64,000 nucleotides of DNA, taken from NCBI GenBank assembly GCA_964461815.1, contig CAYWVF010000011.1, positions 1 to 64,000 of the forward strand, given 5' to 3'. Source of the DNA: JAAZBA01 sp964461815. Lineage in GTDB: Bacteria > Bacillota > Clostridia > Oscillospirales > QAMX01. This document shows positions 25,175 through 33,634 of the stretch, piece by piece. The translations under genes and the position numbers were made by a program. The notes below the pieces were generated by a model. The model searched no databases. It was not told the origin of the DNA and saw nothing but the letters and a program-made list of their open reading frames with translations. Numbering within the stretch: the stretch's first letter is position 1; every line of letters starts with the position of its first letter.

Positions 25175-26554
25175 TTACTTTCTCTCCTGAAGTCTCTTTG
25201 CAGCTTCCGGATCGCCGATATGCATCGAATCATATGCCTGCTGACTTGTCTTGAACGGTCCGCATCCGAGTCCATGCCAGTCAAGGTTCGTGTACATCGG
25301 ATTCTCATATCCTACCTCTGCTGTACGCTTTGCGATATGAGCTTCCATTCTTGCCTTAAGCATTGCAACTACATCGGGATTCTCGTCGGCTACGTTGTTG
25401 TTTTCGTCAGGATCCTTAATGAGATTGTAAAGCTCGATCTCCGGCTTGAAGTGGAAGTCAGGCTCAAGAGCTACAATGAGCTTCCATTCCGGTGTACGCC
25501 AGCCGTGCTTACGCTCCCATGTACACTCTGTAATATAATACTCTGTATCTCTGTCACGCCATTCGCCACGTGTCAAAGGCATCAGGCTGCGGCCGTCGAA
25601 CTTGATATCTGTTTCGATACCCATGACCTCAAGGATAGTCGGCATAACGTCACGCAGTGAGCATATCTCAGCAAAGCGCTGACCGCCCTTGATCGTGCCG
25701 GGCATACGAAGTGCAAACGGAACGTTGAGTGTACACTCATAAAGGCCATGATGATCGAAATAGCAGTCGTGATCGTAAAGTGTTTCGCCGTGGTCAGATA
25801 CAAATACAACAAGTGTATCCTCTTCAAGACCCATATCCTTAAGCTTTGTAAGCATTACCTGAATGCAAGCATCCATGTAAGCTACAGCGCCGTCGTAGTT
25901 GGCTATGATATAATCCTTATCTGTGCAGCCCGGTGCAAACCATGTGTAGAAATAATCCTTAAAGGGCTTAAAATTGTAGACCGGCTCGAGTGACTTATTG
26001 TTAGGATCGAATTCGTTCTTACCGTAGAACATCTTGTGGAACGGTTCCGGCGGAAGGTACGGTGAATGAGGATCCATGTGGCGCATGAACAGGAAGAACG
26101 GCTTATCCTCTGCTGCAAGACGCTCCAGCTCGGGCATAGCAACCTCGTTGAGCTTCTCAGCCTTCGGAGATCTGCCTGTTTCCCATGAGCCCCAGTTTTC
26201 AAACTGAACATATGTCTGGAATCCACGTGATGCGGGATTGCCGGAAAAGCCTACGCAGGATGTATTGTAGCCTTCTTTTTCAAGTACCTCTGCAAGTGTT
26301 GCAATGCCGGGAGCTATCTCACCCTTGTGGCGAAGAGCAACAACGTTTGTACCGAAGCAGTCCATACCTGTAAGCATAGATGAATAACCCGGTGTTGTCG
26401 GAATGTGTGGACTGAGGCAGTTTGCAAATACCAAACCGTCTTTAAGATATTTGTCAATGTTCGGAGTTGTATTTCTCTCATAGCCGTAAAGGCTCATATG
26501 GTCAGCTCTGAGGCTGTCTATACCAAAGAATAACAGATTAGGCTTCTTTTTCAT
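25175..26554 (-). CDS. Sulfatase-superfamily hydrolase lacking the formylglycine motif
   Basis: 459-residue alkaline-phosphatase/sulfatase-fold enzyme. Metal-site blocks are present: LLFFGIDSLRADHMSLYGY (Asp13 first ligand), NTTPNIDKYLKDGLVF, and VVFVSDHGETLYDHD with HHGLYE. Where type I sulfatases have (C/S)xPxR before LTG, this protein has Thr53-Thr-Pro-Gly-Tyr57, so neither the cysteine or serine that becomes formylglycine nor the arginine is present. A threonine nucleophile, as in phosphodiesterase and phosphonoacetate-hydrolase branches of the superfamily, is more likely. No signal peptide: cytoplasmic. Its place among sugar dehydrogenase and isomerase genes suggests removal of an ester from an imported sugar. 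Confidence 0.85.
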   Translation of the reverse strand: MKKKPNLLFFGIDSLRADHMSLYGYERNTTPNIDKYLKDGLVFANCLSPHIPTTPGYSSMLTGMDCFGTNVVALRHKGEIAPGIATLAEVLEKEGYNTSCVGFSGNPASRGFQTYVQFENWGSWETGRSPKAEKLNEVAMPELERLAAEDKPFFLFMRHMDPHSPYLPPEPFHKMFYGKNEFDPNNKSLEPVYNFKPFKDYFYTWFAPGCTDKDYIIANYDGAVAYMDACIQVMLTKLKDMGLEEDTLVVFVSDHGETLYDHDCYFDHHGLYECTLNVPFALRMPGTIKGGQRFAEICSLRDVMPTILEVMGIETDIKFDGRSLMPLTRGEWRDRDTEYYITECTWERKHGWRTPEWKLIVALEPDFHFKPEIELYNLIKDPDENNNVADENPDVVAMLKARMEAHIAKRTAEVGYENPMYTNLDWHGLGCGPFKTSQQAYDSMHIGDPEAAKRLQERK

Positions 26555-26583
26555 AACTTTTTCTCCTTTTCTTTCTCTCAGAC

Positions 26584-27387
26584 TCAGCGAGCGCCGAGCA
26601 TCTTGAGGATAGCGTTCATATATCCGTAGCTTTCGGCTGCAACTGTTGTGGCCTCATTCATTGTAAGCTCAGGGCCTATTACCTCCAGACAAACAGGTCC
26701 GGAATATTTAGCATCTACCATTGCCTTGAAGTAGCCGTAAAGGTCTATGTCGCCTCTGCCGCATGCCTGCATAGCCGGTTCTCCGGGCGCCGGGCCTCTG
26801 CCCTTACAGTCTCTGATATGTACGTGGCGTACTCTCGATATAACTGCCGGAAGAGCTTCCTGCGGATTCTCGTTTGCTCTGTATATGTGGCTCGGATCCA
26901 TGTCGATACCGAAGCTTGGACGTGTAATCTTTTCCATAGCAGCAAGTGTTGTCGGTGTATTGTATATAGCTGCATTTACGTGAGCCTTTGTACAAAGTGT
27001 AACACCGTATGTACCTGCCAGTGCAGACAGCTCATCAAGTGCTTCAATGCTTTCTTCGAGTGAGCCTTCAGCATCTGATACTCCGCCGGGGCCGATATTG
27101 ATAACCGGGATACCGAGAGCAGCAGCAGCTTCAAATGCTTTTTCGAGTCTTTCCTTATCGCGGCTTGCGACCTCACAGGAAAGGAGCTCAAGTCCTGTTT
27201 CTTCCATAACAGCAAGTATTTCATCCTTCTGAGACTTCCAATCGTCCAGATAGAGATGCTCGCACATGTCCTTGATAGCGGATATCTCAAGTCCGTCGTA
27301 ACCTGCCAGCTTTATAGCCTTTGCAGCCTCGGCAAAGGAATAAGCCTTGAACAATACTGAGTTTACACCTAATTTGATCATTTTCAC
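26584..27387 (-). CDS. Sugar phosphate isomerase/epimerase (AP endonuclease 2 TIM barrel)
   Basis: 267 residues, likely starting at the first or third codon (MKMIKLGVNSV). TIM-barrel family features: AGYDGLEISAIKD, the INIGPGGVSDAEGSLEESIEALD strand-loop, LCTKAHVNAA, GIDMDPSHIY and VHIRDCKGRG, and the closing VCLEVIGPE strand. The Glu/Asp/His residues at these strand ends are the usual divalent-metal site of xylose-isomerase-like epimerases. It lies next to a second such gene (11 bases apart) and upstream of the sulfatase-like gene. Probably isomerises a keto-sugar made by the dehydrogenases. Confidence 0.9.
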   Translation of the reverse strand: MKMIKLGVNSVLFKAYSFAEAAKAIKLAGYDGLEISAIKDMCEHLYLDDWKSQKDEILAVMEETGLELLSCEVASRDKERLEKAFEAAAALGIPVINIGPGGVSDAEGSLEESIEALDELSALAGTYGVTLCTKAHVNAAIYNTPTTLAAMEKITRPSFGIDMDPSHIYRANENPQEALPAVISRVRHVHIRDCKGRGPAPGEPAMQACGRGDIDLYGYFKAMVDAKYSGPVCLEVIGPELTMNEATTVAAESYGYMNAILKMLGAR

Positions 27388-27397
27388 TGCACCTTCC

Positions 27398-28231
27398 TTA
27401 CATCATTTTTTGTGCTATTTTTTCGTATTCTTCTACTCTGTTCTTTATTTCAACGCAATTATCCTTGTTAACATACTCAAGGATAAAGGGCTTGCCCTCA
27501 CAGTGCTCATGGTAAAGTGAGAGGAATGTTGACCACATTATATCTCCGTCGCCTACTACACGACCCTTTGCGTCATTTACCTTTCTGTCCTTACCGTGGA
27601 AATATGCTACATGCTCCGAGAGATAGTAGAACATATCTTCCTCGGAAGAATTTGCTATCAAATTTGCAGGATCGAGCAGTACCTTGAGACGATCTGAACC
27701 AAGCTGCTCTATAAGATCCGACATGCGCTTTGCACTCGGTACCACATCGATAACGCACGGCTCGAGAGCCACTGCTATATCGTACTTTTCGCAGTATGCA
27801 AGTATCTTTGCAAGTGAATCCTTAAGGCGGTCAAATCTCGACTCATAAAGATCGGCACGAACGCCTCTTGATGATGGATCAAAGCCGCATTCCGTTGATA
27901 CATAAGGAATACCTGCCATTGCCGCATATTCAATATGACGATAAAAGCTTTCAAGATTTGCATTTCTCTTTTCATCGTCCTCTTCAAGGAGGTTCGTAAA
28001 TACGCCAAGAGCAGTTACTTCGATACCGCTTGCTCTGTAGTTATTTACGATAGCCATAAACTCATCCTTGCCTACGCTTTCGATATCCGAGATGCCGTTA
28101 TAATTCCATATCTTATGATCCGGACCATTCATGCACAGCTCCGTATGCGTAAAGCCGTTATTCTTCATAAACTCAGCTGCTTCATACTGTGTCATTTCCG
28201 GAAAGCTTCTTGATACAACTCCGATCTTCAT
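27398..28231 (-). CDS. Sugar phosphate isomerase/epimerase (AP endonuclease 2 TIM barrel)
   Basis: 277 residues from the ATG at 28231, where AAGGAAAAGG provides the ribosome-binding site; upstream in-frame codons fall inside the promoter and leader. Features: KIGVVSRSFPEMTQYEAAEFM, VSTECGFDPSSRG, VALEPCVIDVVPSA, VLLDPANLIA and YFHGKDRKVNDAKGRVVGDGDIMW (in pieces), a metal-dependent TIM barrel of the epimerase family. It is the first gene behind the operon promoter at 28303-28275. The exact reaction is unknown. Confidence 0.9.
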   Translation of the reverse strand: MKIGVVSRSFPEMTQYEAAEFMKNNGFTHTELCMNGPDHKIWNYNGISDIESVGKDEFMAIVNNYRASGIEVTALGVFTNLLEEDDEKRNANLESFYRHIEYAAMAGIPYVSTECGFDPSSRGVRADLYESRFDRLKDSLAKILAYCEKYDIAVALEPCVIDVVPSAKRMSDLIEQLGSDRLKVLLDPANLIANSSEEDMFYYLSEHVAYFHGKDRKVNDAKGRVVGDGDIMWSTFLSLYHEHCEGKPFILEYVNKDNCVEIKNRVEEYEKIAQKMM

Positions 28232-28274
28232 AACCTTTTCCTTCCTTGTTGATACAGATTTGTTTTCTGATTCT

Positions 28275-28303
28275 AGTATAATATGAATTTCACTATTTTT
28301 CAA
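28275..28303 (-). promoter_or_regulatory. Promoter of the isomerase-dehydrogenase-transporter operon
   Basis: Read leftward: -35 TTGAAA (28303-28298), 17-base spacer, -10 TATACT (28280-28275), about 44 bases before the first gene. No catabolite-response element was recognised nearby. Confidence 0.75.
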
Positions 28304-28435
28304 CTGCTTTTTCGGTAAAAAACAAATCCAAGGTCAAATTTGCAAAACAAAGGGAATCTAAATCAAATTTCAACATTGATGCTTTTCGGTCATGTTAGTC
28401 TAATATAAAGCATGTATTTTGTGACATTTTACATA

Positions 28436-28464
28436 TTGCTTTTTTATATTTTTAATGCTATAAT
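28436..28464 (+). promoter_or_regulatory. Promoter of the tyrS T-box transcript
   Basis: -35 TTGCTT (28436-28441), 17-base spacer, -10 TATAAT (28459-28464), about 20 bases before the T-box stem I. Confidence 0.75.
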
Positions 28465-28479
28465 ACAAACAATATCGAA

Positions 28480-28755
28480 AAAAGGCTATGAAGGAAACGA
28501 GTAAGGATAAAAAAGTCTTTCAGAGAGCATTCGGTTGGTGCAAGGATGCAGACAGTTTATCACGAATACATTCCGGAGCTGCTTCCCGAACATGTTGCAT
28601 TATTGCAAAGTAGGGATAGACGGGTATGCCCGATACAGCATTATGCGTGTGATTGCACGCAGATGAGGGATGCTTTGTAAAATGCGTCCGAACCAGAGGT
28701 GGTACCGCGAAGTATATTCGTCCTCTGTTCCCTGTTTTGGGAACAGAGGATTTTA
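28480..28755 (+). promoter_or_regulatory. Tyrosine T-box riboswitch with terminator
   Basis: A leader of about 275 bases before tyrS. Stem I starts near 28480 with the AAGGAAACGAGTA region. A specifier-loop candidate GAATACATTCC (28569-28579) presents TAC, a tyrosine codon. The conserved T-box AGAGGTGGTACCGCG lies at 28695-28709. An intrinsic terminator follows, with an 11-base stem (28722-28732 with 28739-28749) and T-rich tail, and its 5' arm can instead pair with the T-box AGAGG for antitermination. Uncharged tRNA-Tyr should switch tyrS on. Confidence 0.93.
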
Positions 28756-28799
28756 TTTTACTGAGCAAAAAAATTATTATCATATTTCGGAGGTAGGAA

Positions 28800-30020
28800 A
28801 TGAAAATTTATGAAGAACTGATCGCTCGAGGATTGATCGCTCAGGTCACAAATGAAGAAGAGATCCGTGAAATGGTCAACAACGGTAAAGCTACATTCTA
28901 TATTGGCTTCGACTGCACGGCTGACAGTCTTACAGCAGGTCACTTCATGGCTCTTACACTTATGAAGAGACTTCAAATGGCAGGAAATAAGCCTATTGCG
29001 CTCATTGGCGGCGGCACAACAATGATCGGTGATCCTTCCGGACGTACAGATATGCGTAAAATGCTTACAAAGGAAGATATCGACCACAATGCAGAGTGCT
29101 TCAAAAGACAGATGGAGCGTTTCATCGAATTCGGTGAGGGCAAAGCACTCATGGTAAACAATGCAGACTGGCTTCTGAACCTTAATTACGTTGACATGCT
29201 GCGTGAAGTAGGCGCATGCTTCTCCGTAAACAACATGCTCCGTGCCGAATGCTATAAGCAGCGCATGGAAAAGGGTCTTTCATTCCTTGAATTCAACTAC
29301 ATGATAATGCAGTCCTATGACTTCTACTATCTGTTCAAAAACTACAACTGTAACATGCAGTTCGGTGGTGACGATCAGTGGTCAAACATGCTCGGCGGTA
29401 CAGAGCTTGTTCGTCGTAAGCTCGGTAAGGATGCTCATGCTATGACCATCACGCTCCTTACAGACTCTCAGGGCAAAAAGATGGGTAAAACAGCAGGCAA
29501 CGCTGTATGGCTCGATCCGAATAAGACATCACCGTTCGAATTCTACCAGTACTGGCGCAACGTTGACGATGCCGATGTTATGAAATGCATCCGTATGCTC
29601 ACCTTCATCCCCGTTGAGGAGATCGAAGAGATCGCAAAGTGGGACGACAGCCGCATCAACGAAAAGAAGGAGCTGCTTGCTCATCACCTCACAGCTCTCG
29701 TTCACGGTGAAGAAGAGGCTGACAAGGCTCGTGCTACAACACGTGCTCTGTTCTCCGGCGAGGGTGACGATGCTAACATGCCTACAACAGAGCTGACCGC
29801 AGAGCAGGTCGGTGACGGCATGAATATCGTTGATCTTATGATCGCATGTGAGCTTGTAAAGAGCAAGAGCGAAGCTCGCAGACTGATCGAACAGGGCGGT
29901 GTTGCAGTCGATGGTGAGAAGATCTCCGCTATGGATGCTGTGATCTCTGGCGCTCAGCTTTCAAACGGCGTCAAGATCAAGAAGGGCAAGAAGGTATTCC
30001 ACAAAGCAATTATCAAATAA
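28800..30020 (+). CDS. tyrS: Tyrosyl-tRNA synthetase
   Basis: 406-residue class I synthetase that charges tRNA-Tyr in the cytoplasm. Catalytic core: YIGFDCTADSLTAGHF (HIGH analogue TAGH at about 45-48), IALIGGGTTMIGDPSGRTD, the NYMIMQSYDFYYLF and QFGGDDQWSNM tyrosine/ATP pocket and KMGKT in place of KMSKS (about residue 227). The C-terminal S4 RNA-binding domain (about residues 340-406) ends VFHKAIIK. It is controlled by the tyrosine T-box upstream and ended by a strong terminator. Length is normal. Confidence 0.98.
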   Translation: MKIYEELIARGLIAQVTNEEEIREMVNNGKATFYIGFDCTADSLTAGHFMALTLMKRLQMAGNKPIALIGGGTTMIGDPSGRTDMRKMLTKEDIDHNAECFKRQMERFIEFGEGKALMVNNADWLLNLNYVDMLREVGACFSVNNMLRAECYKQRMEKGLSFLEFNYMIMQSYDFYYLFKNYNCNMQFGGDDQWSNMLGGTELVRRKLGKDAHAMTITLLTDSQGKKMGKTAGNAVWLDPNKTSPFEFYQYWRNVDDADVMKCIRMLTFIPVEEIEEIAKWDDSRINEKKELLAHHLTALVHGEEEADKARATTRALFSGEGDDANMPTTELTAEQVGDGMNIVDLMIACELVKSKSEARRLIEQGGVAVDGEKISAMDAVISGAQLSNGVKIKKGKKVFHKAIIK

Positions 30021-30042
30021 ATCGTACTTCGTAAGCAAATAT

Positions 30043-30090
30043 AGCTCCCCGATAAAAGACTGATATCCGTCTTTTATCGGGGAGCTTTTA
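30043..30090. terminator. Strong terminator after tyrS
   Basis: Perfect 18-base inverted repeat (30043-30060 with 30069-30086), eight-base loop, T-rich tail on the forward strand; it can also stop leftward transcription. Confidence 0.9.
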
Positions 30091-30189
30091 TATACCTGAA
30101 GCTTTGTTCCAACGGTCGAGAAACGTCATCTGTTCATCTGTATAGAATCGGTATTCTCTACCGCTCATAACAGTGACATCCGTTCCCGT

Positions 30190-31137
30190 TCAATCTATCC
30201 TTACGGCTCTGCCGACAGCGTTCATCGTATCGGTATAATATGTACCCAGTCTGCACTGCACACTGCGAAAAGCTGTGCGAGTCAAGCCTAAAAGTGTATC
30301 CATCTCTTTTGCCGCATTTTCGTAGCTGCTTTTCTGATGATGCACCAAAATATAGTCTACTTCCCTGATCCTTCCTGCTGCCTGTCTGCAAAAGCTGCGT
30401 ACAGGGGCGGCAAGTGCAAATACCCAAATAGGTGAGCATATGCTTACATGCTCGTAAGCTGACAGCTCGACCGTGACCTTTTCGATCATCATATCCCATC
30501 TGTGCATTCCGTAGCGACCGCACCACCAGAAGCCCAACGTTCCCTCTGTTCGCTCGGCGGCTTTTATCTCATAGAGCTCAGCTCCTGTTCTGTTTGCTTC
30601 CTCATATGCCAGCTTTTTCGCATAACCCATACGTGAGAAAAATACAACCAATCGCTTTGTATCTGTACCGATATTTGGGTAATCCGCAGGATCCACTTTA
30701 AAAGCCTCCTGCTTTGAAAACACGAATGCTGCATATCCTGTTGATGCCTGACAGATACCGAATATAAAATATATCGTTGACATGAAGTTTAAAGGGAACA
30801 TATAAAGCTGAATGCATATCCACAGCATAAGCGTTATACCGAAAATTCCACCCAGTATGATCCCCGAGCTTTTTCTGCACAGTATTAGCACTGCCGCCGT
30901 CAGATTAGTCAAGCCGTTTACTATAAGCAGCGCTATACCCGAAAAAGTGAAGCTTTGAAACAGTACATCGGCAAACGGAAGCACCTGGAAATACGGAAGC
31001 ATCGCATCCATACCCAAAGCTTTGCCTGTAGGATCTATCAGCATACCCATTGCTCCGGCTACCGCACCCAGTCCGATAAACAACGTCCAAGAAAGCAAGA
31101 CACATCGTGCTATTTTAAACCTTGATCTTATGTGCAT
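30190..31137 (-). CDS. Membrane protein with C-terminal flavodoxin-like domain
   Basis: 315 residues made of two parts. Residues 1-145 hold four hydrophobic segments (about 12-34, 60-82, 87-110, 115-140). Residues 158-315 form a flavodoxin-like domain: RLVVFFSRMGYAKKLAYEEANRTGAELYEIK, then the EHVSICSPIWVFALAAPVRSF strand-loop and the DYILVHH strand. In the phosphate loop the usual Ser/Thr-x-Thr-Gly-Asn pattern is replaced by SRMGYA, so FMN binding is not certain. The fusion of a four-helix membrane unit to a flavodoxin is unusual. The ATG has AAGGA 8 bases upstream. It stands alone between tyrS and an ABC exporter. Confidence 0.75.
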   Translation of the reverse strand: MHIRSRFKIARCVLLSWTLFIGLGAVAGAMGMLIDPTGKALGMDAMLPYFQVLPFADVLFQSFTFSGIALLIVNGLTNLTAAVLILCRKSSGIILGGIFGITLMLWICIQLYMFPLNFMSTIYFIFGICQASTGYAAFVFSKQEAFKVDPADYPNIGTDTKRLVVFFSRMGYAKKLAYEEANRTGAELYEIKAAERTEGTLGFWWCGRYGMHRWDMMIEKVTVELSAYEHVSICSPIWVFALAAPVRSFCRQAAGRIREVDYILVHHQKSSYENAAKEMDTLLGLTRTAFRSVQCRLGTYYTDTMNAVGRAVRID

Positions 31138-31189
31138 TTTCTCATTCCTTGTTACTCATTTCATTTATATTTGCACTGCATACGTGTTA

Positions 31190-32776
31190 TTATAAGCTTT
31201 CAAATATCCTACATCCCTTTGTCTTTATCCATCTCAGCAATACAATATCCGCACCGAGGAGCAGGAGGCATACCAATGATAAGTATGCGATCGTACTGAC
31301 ATGACCAAAGAGCAGCGCATATGGGATTGCCAAAACTATGATCGCTGCCCAGCCTCCAAACAGTGAGAGCATAACAGCTGCGCTTTGCTTGATCGGAACG
31401 AGCTCATTTGTCCAGTCCAGATTCGGCATTTTCAGGTTCAGCATCAAACCGACCGATGCCATAAATACAATAAATAAAAGAACAGCTATAGGTATCATGA
31501 CCGTGAAAACAATCGTCGTTCTCACTACCCATTCAAAAGCGGCTATTATCAATATTGCGGGAACAGCTGTCAGCAATATGTGCAGCTTCATCTTTGCCAT
31601 CAATATCTTATCCGTAGGTATCGGTGACGACTGCACGATCCACAGATTTCTGCCCTCCAGCGAAACAGACGGTGCTGTTATAACATTCATAGCCGCAAGC
31701 ATACATACCGCTCCTACTACGATAAGCGGTAATATATCCTCAGATATCATAGTCAATATAGCTCTGATGTCCTCTGCTTTCCAGATCAGTGCTACGGCTG
31801 CAACAATCATCATAAGGATCCCCATACCGCTGTTTAACATGTAATTTGCACTTCCGGTAAAACGCTTAAGCTCCTTTTTCAGCAATGCGCTATCGACAGA
31901 CTGTACCTTTACAGCCTTGTCCTTACGTACAGTCCTTGCCGAACCCTTATTCGCTGTCGCCAGTGTCAGGAACGTTCTCGACAATATCATATAAACTACG
32001 GCAAATATACCGGCTATAATTACCGTAAAGATAAGCATAGACAATGCATTTCCCTCAGCTGCACGTCCCATGTGGTACAGCGGATAAACTATGATCTTCA
32101 TCCTGCTTCCAACATGTTGAGCATTTGCTATAAAGGATTCCAATATATAGTATGCTTTTCCGCAAATGTAGTAGTAAATTGCAAAGAATACCAGTGAAAC
32201 AAGCACCGTAAGTATATTCTTGTGCTTCACCTTAGCTGCTACCACGGCAACTACCCATCCGAGAACAGCTGAAAGCACCAGGATCAATATCGACAATACG
32301 ACAGGAATGAGCAATGCGTTTATCGTGCCGAGCACGGAAAACGGAGCGTATATAAGCCATACGATGATAGTCGGTATGACTACGATCAGCTCATACATCA
32401 AGCCCATAGCATACACGCCCGACAGCCTTGCGGATAATATGTAAGACGTCGGTATCGGCATGGAAAGCAGCAGATCGTTATCCTTTGCCCGATAAAGAGA
32501 GCTGTACGTGTTAAATACGCTTCCGAATACACCCAAAAAAATCGAAAGCAGTCCCATGATGCACCAGTACAGCCATCCCATATCCATCGAAAGCATCGGA
32601 GTACAAAGTGCGAATGCCAAATAGCCGAATATCGCTCCGAGGAACATAAAAAGCAGCAGGTACAATATCGCATAGCCTATCACGCCCTTAGAGGTACGTA
32701 TTTTCCCCGACTTTTTATCCTTGTAAAGCCACGAGAACACCTCCATCAGCTGCTTTTTTACCAATATTTTCAGCAT
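31190..32776 (-). CDS. ABC transporter permease (putative ABC exporter)
   Basis: 528-residue integral membrane protein with about twelve hydrophobic segments. It begins MLKILVKKQLMEVFSWLYKDKKSGKIRT, the usual cytoplasmic start of large ABC-2-like exporters of the YthQ/PF16949 kind. Loops such as VFNTYSSLYRAKDNDLLLSMPIP and SLEGRNLWIVQSSPIPTDKIL (in pieces) recur in this group. The gene overlaps the upstream ATPase gene by 7 bases, showing a two-gene operon. Cargo is unknown. Confidence 0.88.
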   Translation of the reverse strand: MLKILVKKQLMEVFSWLYKDKKSGKIRTSKGVIGYAILYLLLFMFLGAIFGYLAFALCTPMLSMDMGWLYWCIMGLLSIFLGVFGSVFNTYSSLYRAKDNDLLLSMPIPTSYILSARLSGVYAMGLMYELIVVIPTIIVWLIYAPFSVLGTINALLIPVVLSILILVLSAVLGWVVAVVAAKVKHKNILTVLVSLVFFAIYYYICGKAYYILESFIANAQHVGSRMKIIVYPLYHMGRAAEGNALSMLIFTVIIAGIFAVVYMILSRTFLTLATANKGSARTVRKDKAVKVQSVDSALLKKELKRFTGSANYMLNSGMGILMMIVAAVALIWKAEDIRAILTMISEDILPLIVVGAVCMLAAMNVITAPSVSLEGRNLWIVQSSPIPTDKILMAKMKLHILLTAVPAILIIAAFEWVVRTTIVFTVMIPIAVLLFIVFMASVGLMLNLKMPNLDWTNELVPIKQSAAVMLSLFGGWAAIIVLAIPYALLFGHVSTIAYLSLVCLLLLGADIVLLRWIKTKGCRIFESL

Positions 32777-33483
32777 TTCTCTCCCTCCAGCTCCAGGAAG
32801 ACCTTTTCCAGTGACGTATCGCCCTTTACTTCATCCATCGTACCCGATCTTATCAGCTTACCGCCTTTGATTATAGCTACCTTATCACAAAGCTTCTCTG
32901 CAACCTCTAGCACATGGGTGGAGAAAAATATCGCACTGCCATTGTTGCACATATCACGCATAATATCCTTAAGTAGATGTGATGCCTTTGGATCGAGTCC
33001 CACAAACGGTTCATCCATGATGATCAGCTTTGGCTGATGCACCAATGCGGAAATGATCGCAAGCTTTTGCTTCATACCGTGTGAATATGAGGATATTGGC
33101 TGTGCTATGTCCTCAGTCAGCTCGAACATATCTCCGTAGCGGTCGATCCGCTCCTTTCTGCTTGCAGAATCGACTCCGAAAATATCCGCTACAAAATTCA
33201 AATACTGTGCACCTGTCATAAATTCATAGAGATCCGGATTGTCTGGGATGTATGCGATCTTTCTTTTACAGTCTAATGGATCGGCTTTAATAGATATACC
33301 ATCCACCATAATCTCTCCGCTGTCGTATTGTAAAATACCGCAGCAGGATTTAAGTGTCGTGGTTTTTCCCGCTCCGTTATGTCCTATAAAGCCGTATATC
33401 TCACCCGGCTCGATATGCAGTGACAGATCATCCACTGCTTTTTTATCCTTGTAGGTCTTTGTTAAATGTTCGATTCTCAGCAT
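32770..33483 (-). CDS. ABC transporter ATP-binding protein
   Basis: 237-residue ATPase. Walker A is GHNGAGKTTTLK (about residues 34-45), the Q-loop region is IAYIPDNPDLYEFMTG, the signature is SYSHGMKQK, Walker B is LIIMDEPFVGLDP and the switch histidine lies in FFSTHVLEVAEK. It belongs to the CcmA/YthP-like export class and pairs with the 12-helix permease whose gene it overlaps. The C-terminus is short, with no regulatory domain. Confidence 0.95.
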   Translation of the reverse strand: MLRIEHLTKTYKDKKAVDDLSLHIEPGEIYGFIGHNGAGKTTTLKSCCGILQYDSGEIMVDGISIKADPLDCKRKIAYIPDNPDLYEFMTGAQYLNFVADIFGVDSASRKERIDRYGDMFELTEDIAQPISSYSHGMKQKLAIISALVHQPKLIIMDEPFVGLDPKASHLLKDIMRDMCNNGSAIFFSTHVLEVAEKLCDKVAIIKGGKLIRSGTMDEVKGDTSLEKVFLELEGEKC

Positions 33484-33598
33484 ATTCTACACCCCTCTTT
33501 TCATTCTTATTATACTACTTTTACTGTGATTTCAATAGGTAAAAAATGCATAAAAATGTATTGATTTTTTCAGGTTGTGACAATAGTGTGTTAATTTT

Positions 33599-33625
33599 AA
33601 AGGCAGAACCTGAGATCCTGCCTTT
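33599..33625 (-). terminator. Terminator of the beta-lactamase-fold gene
   Basis: Read leftward, AAAGGCAG / CTGCCTTT stem (33625 to 33599) with a T-rich tail, 10 bases past the stop. Confidence 0.75.
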
Positions 33626-33634
33626 ATCGATATA

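Noticed and set aside
30088..30168. 26-codon leftward frame beginning MSGREYRFYTDEQ
   Set aside because: No ribosome-binding site, overlaps the tyrS terminator, and no family recognised; probably chance.
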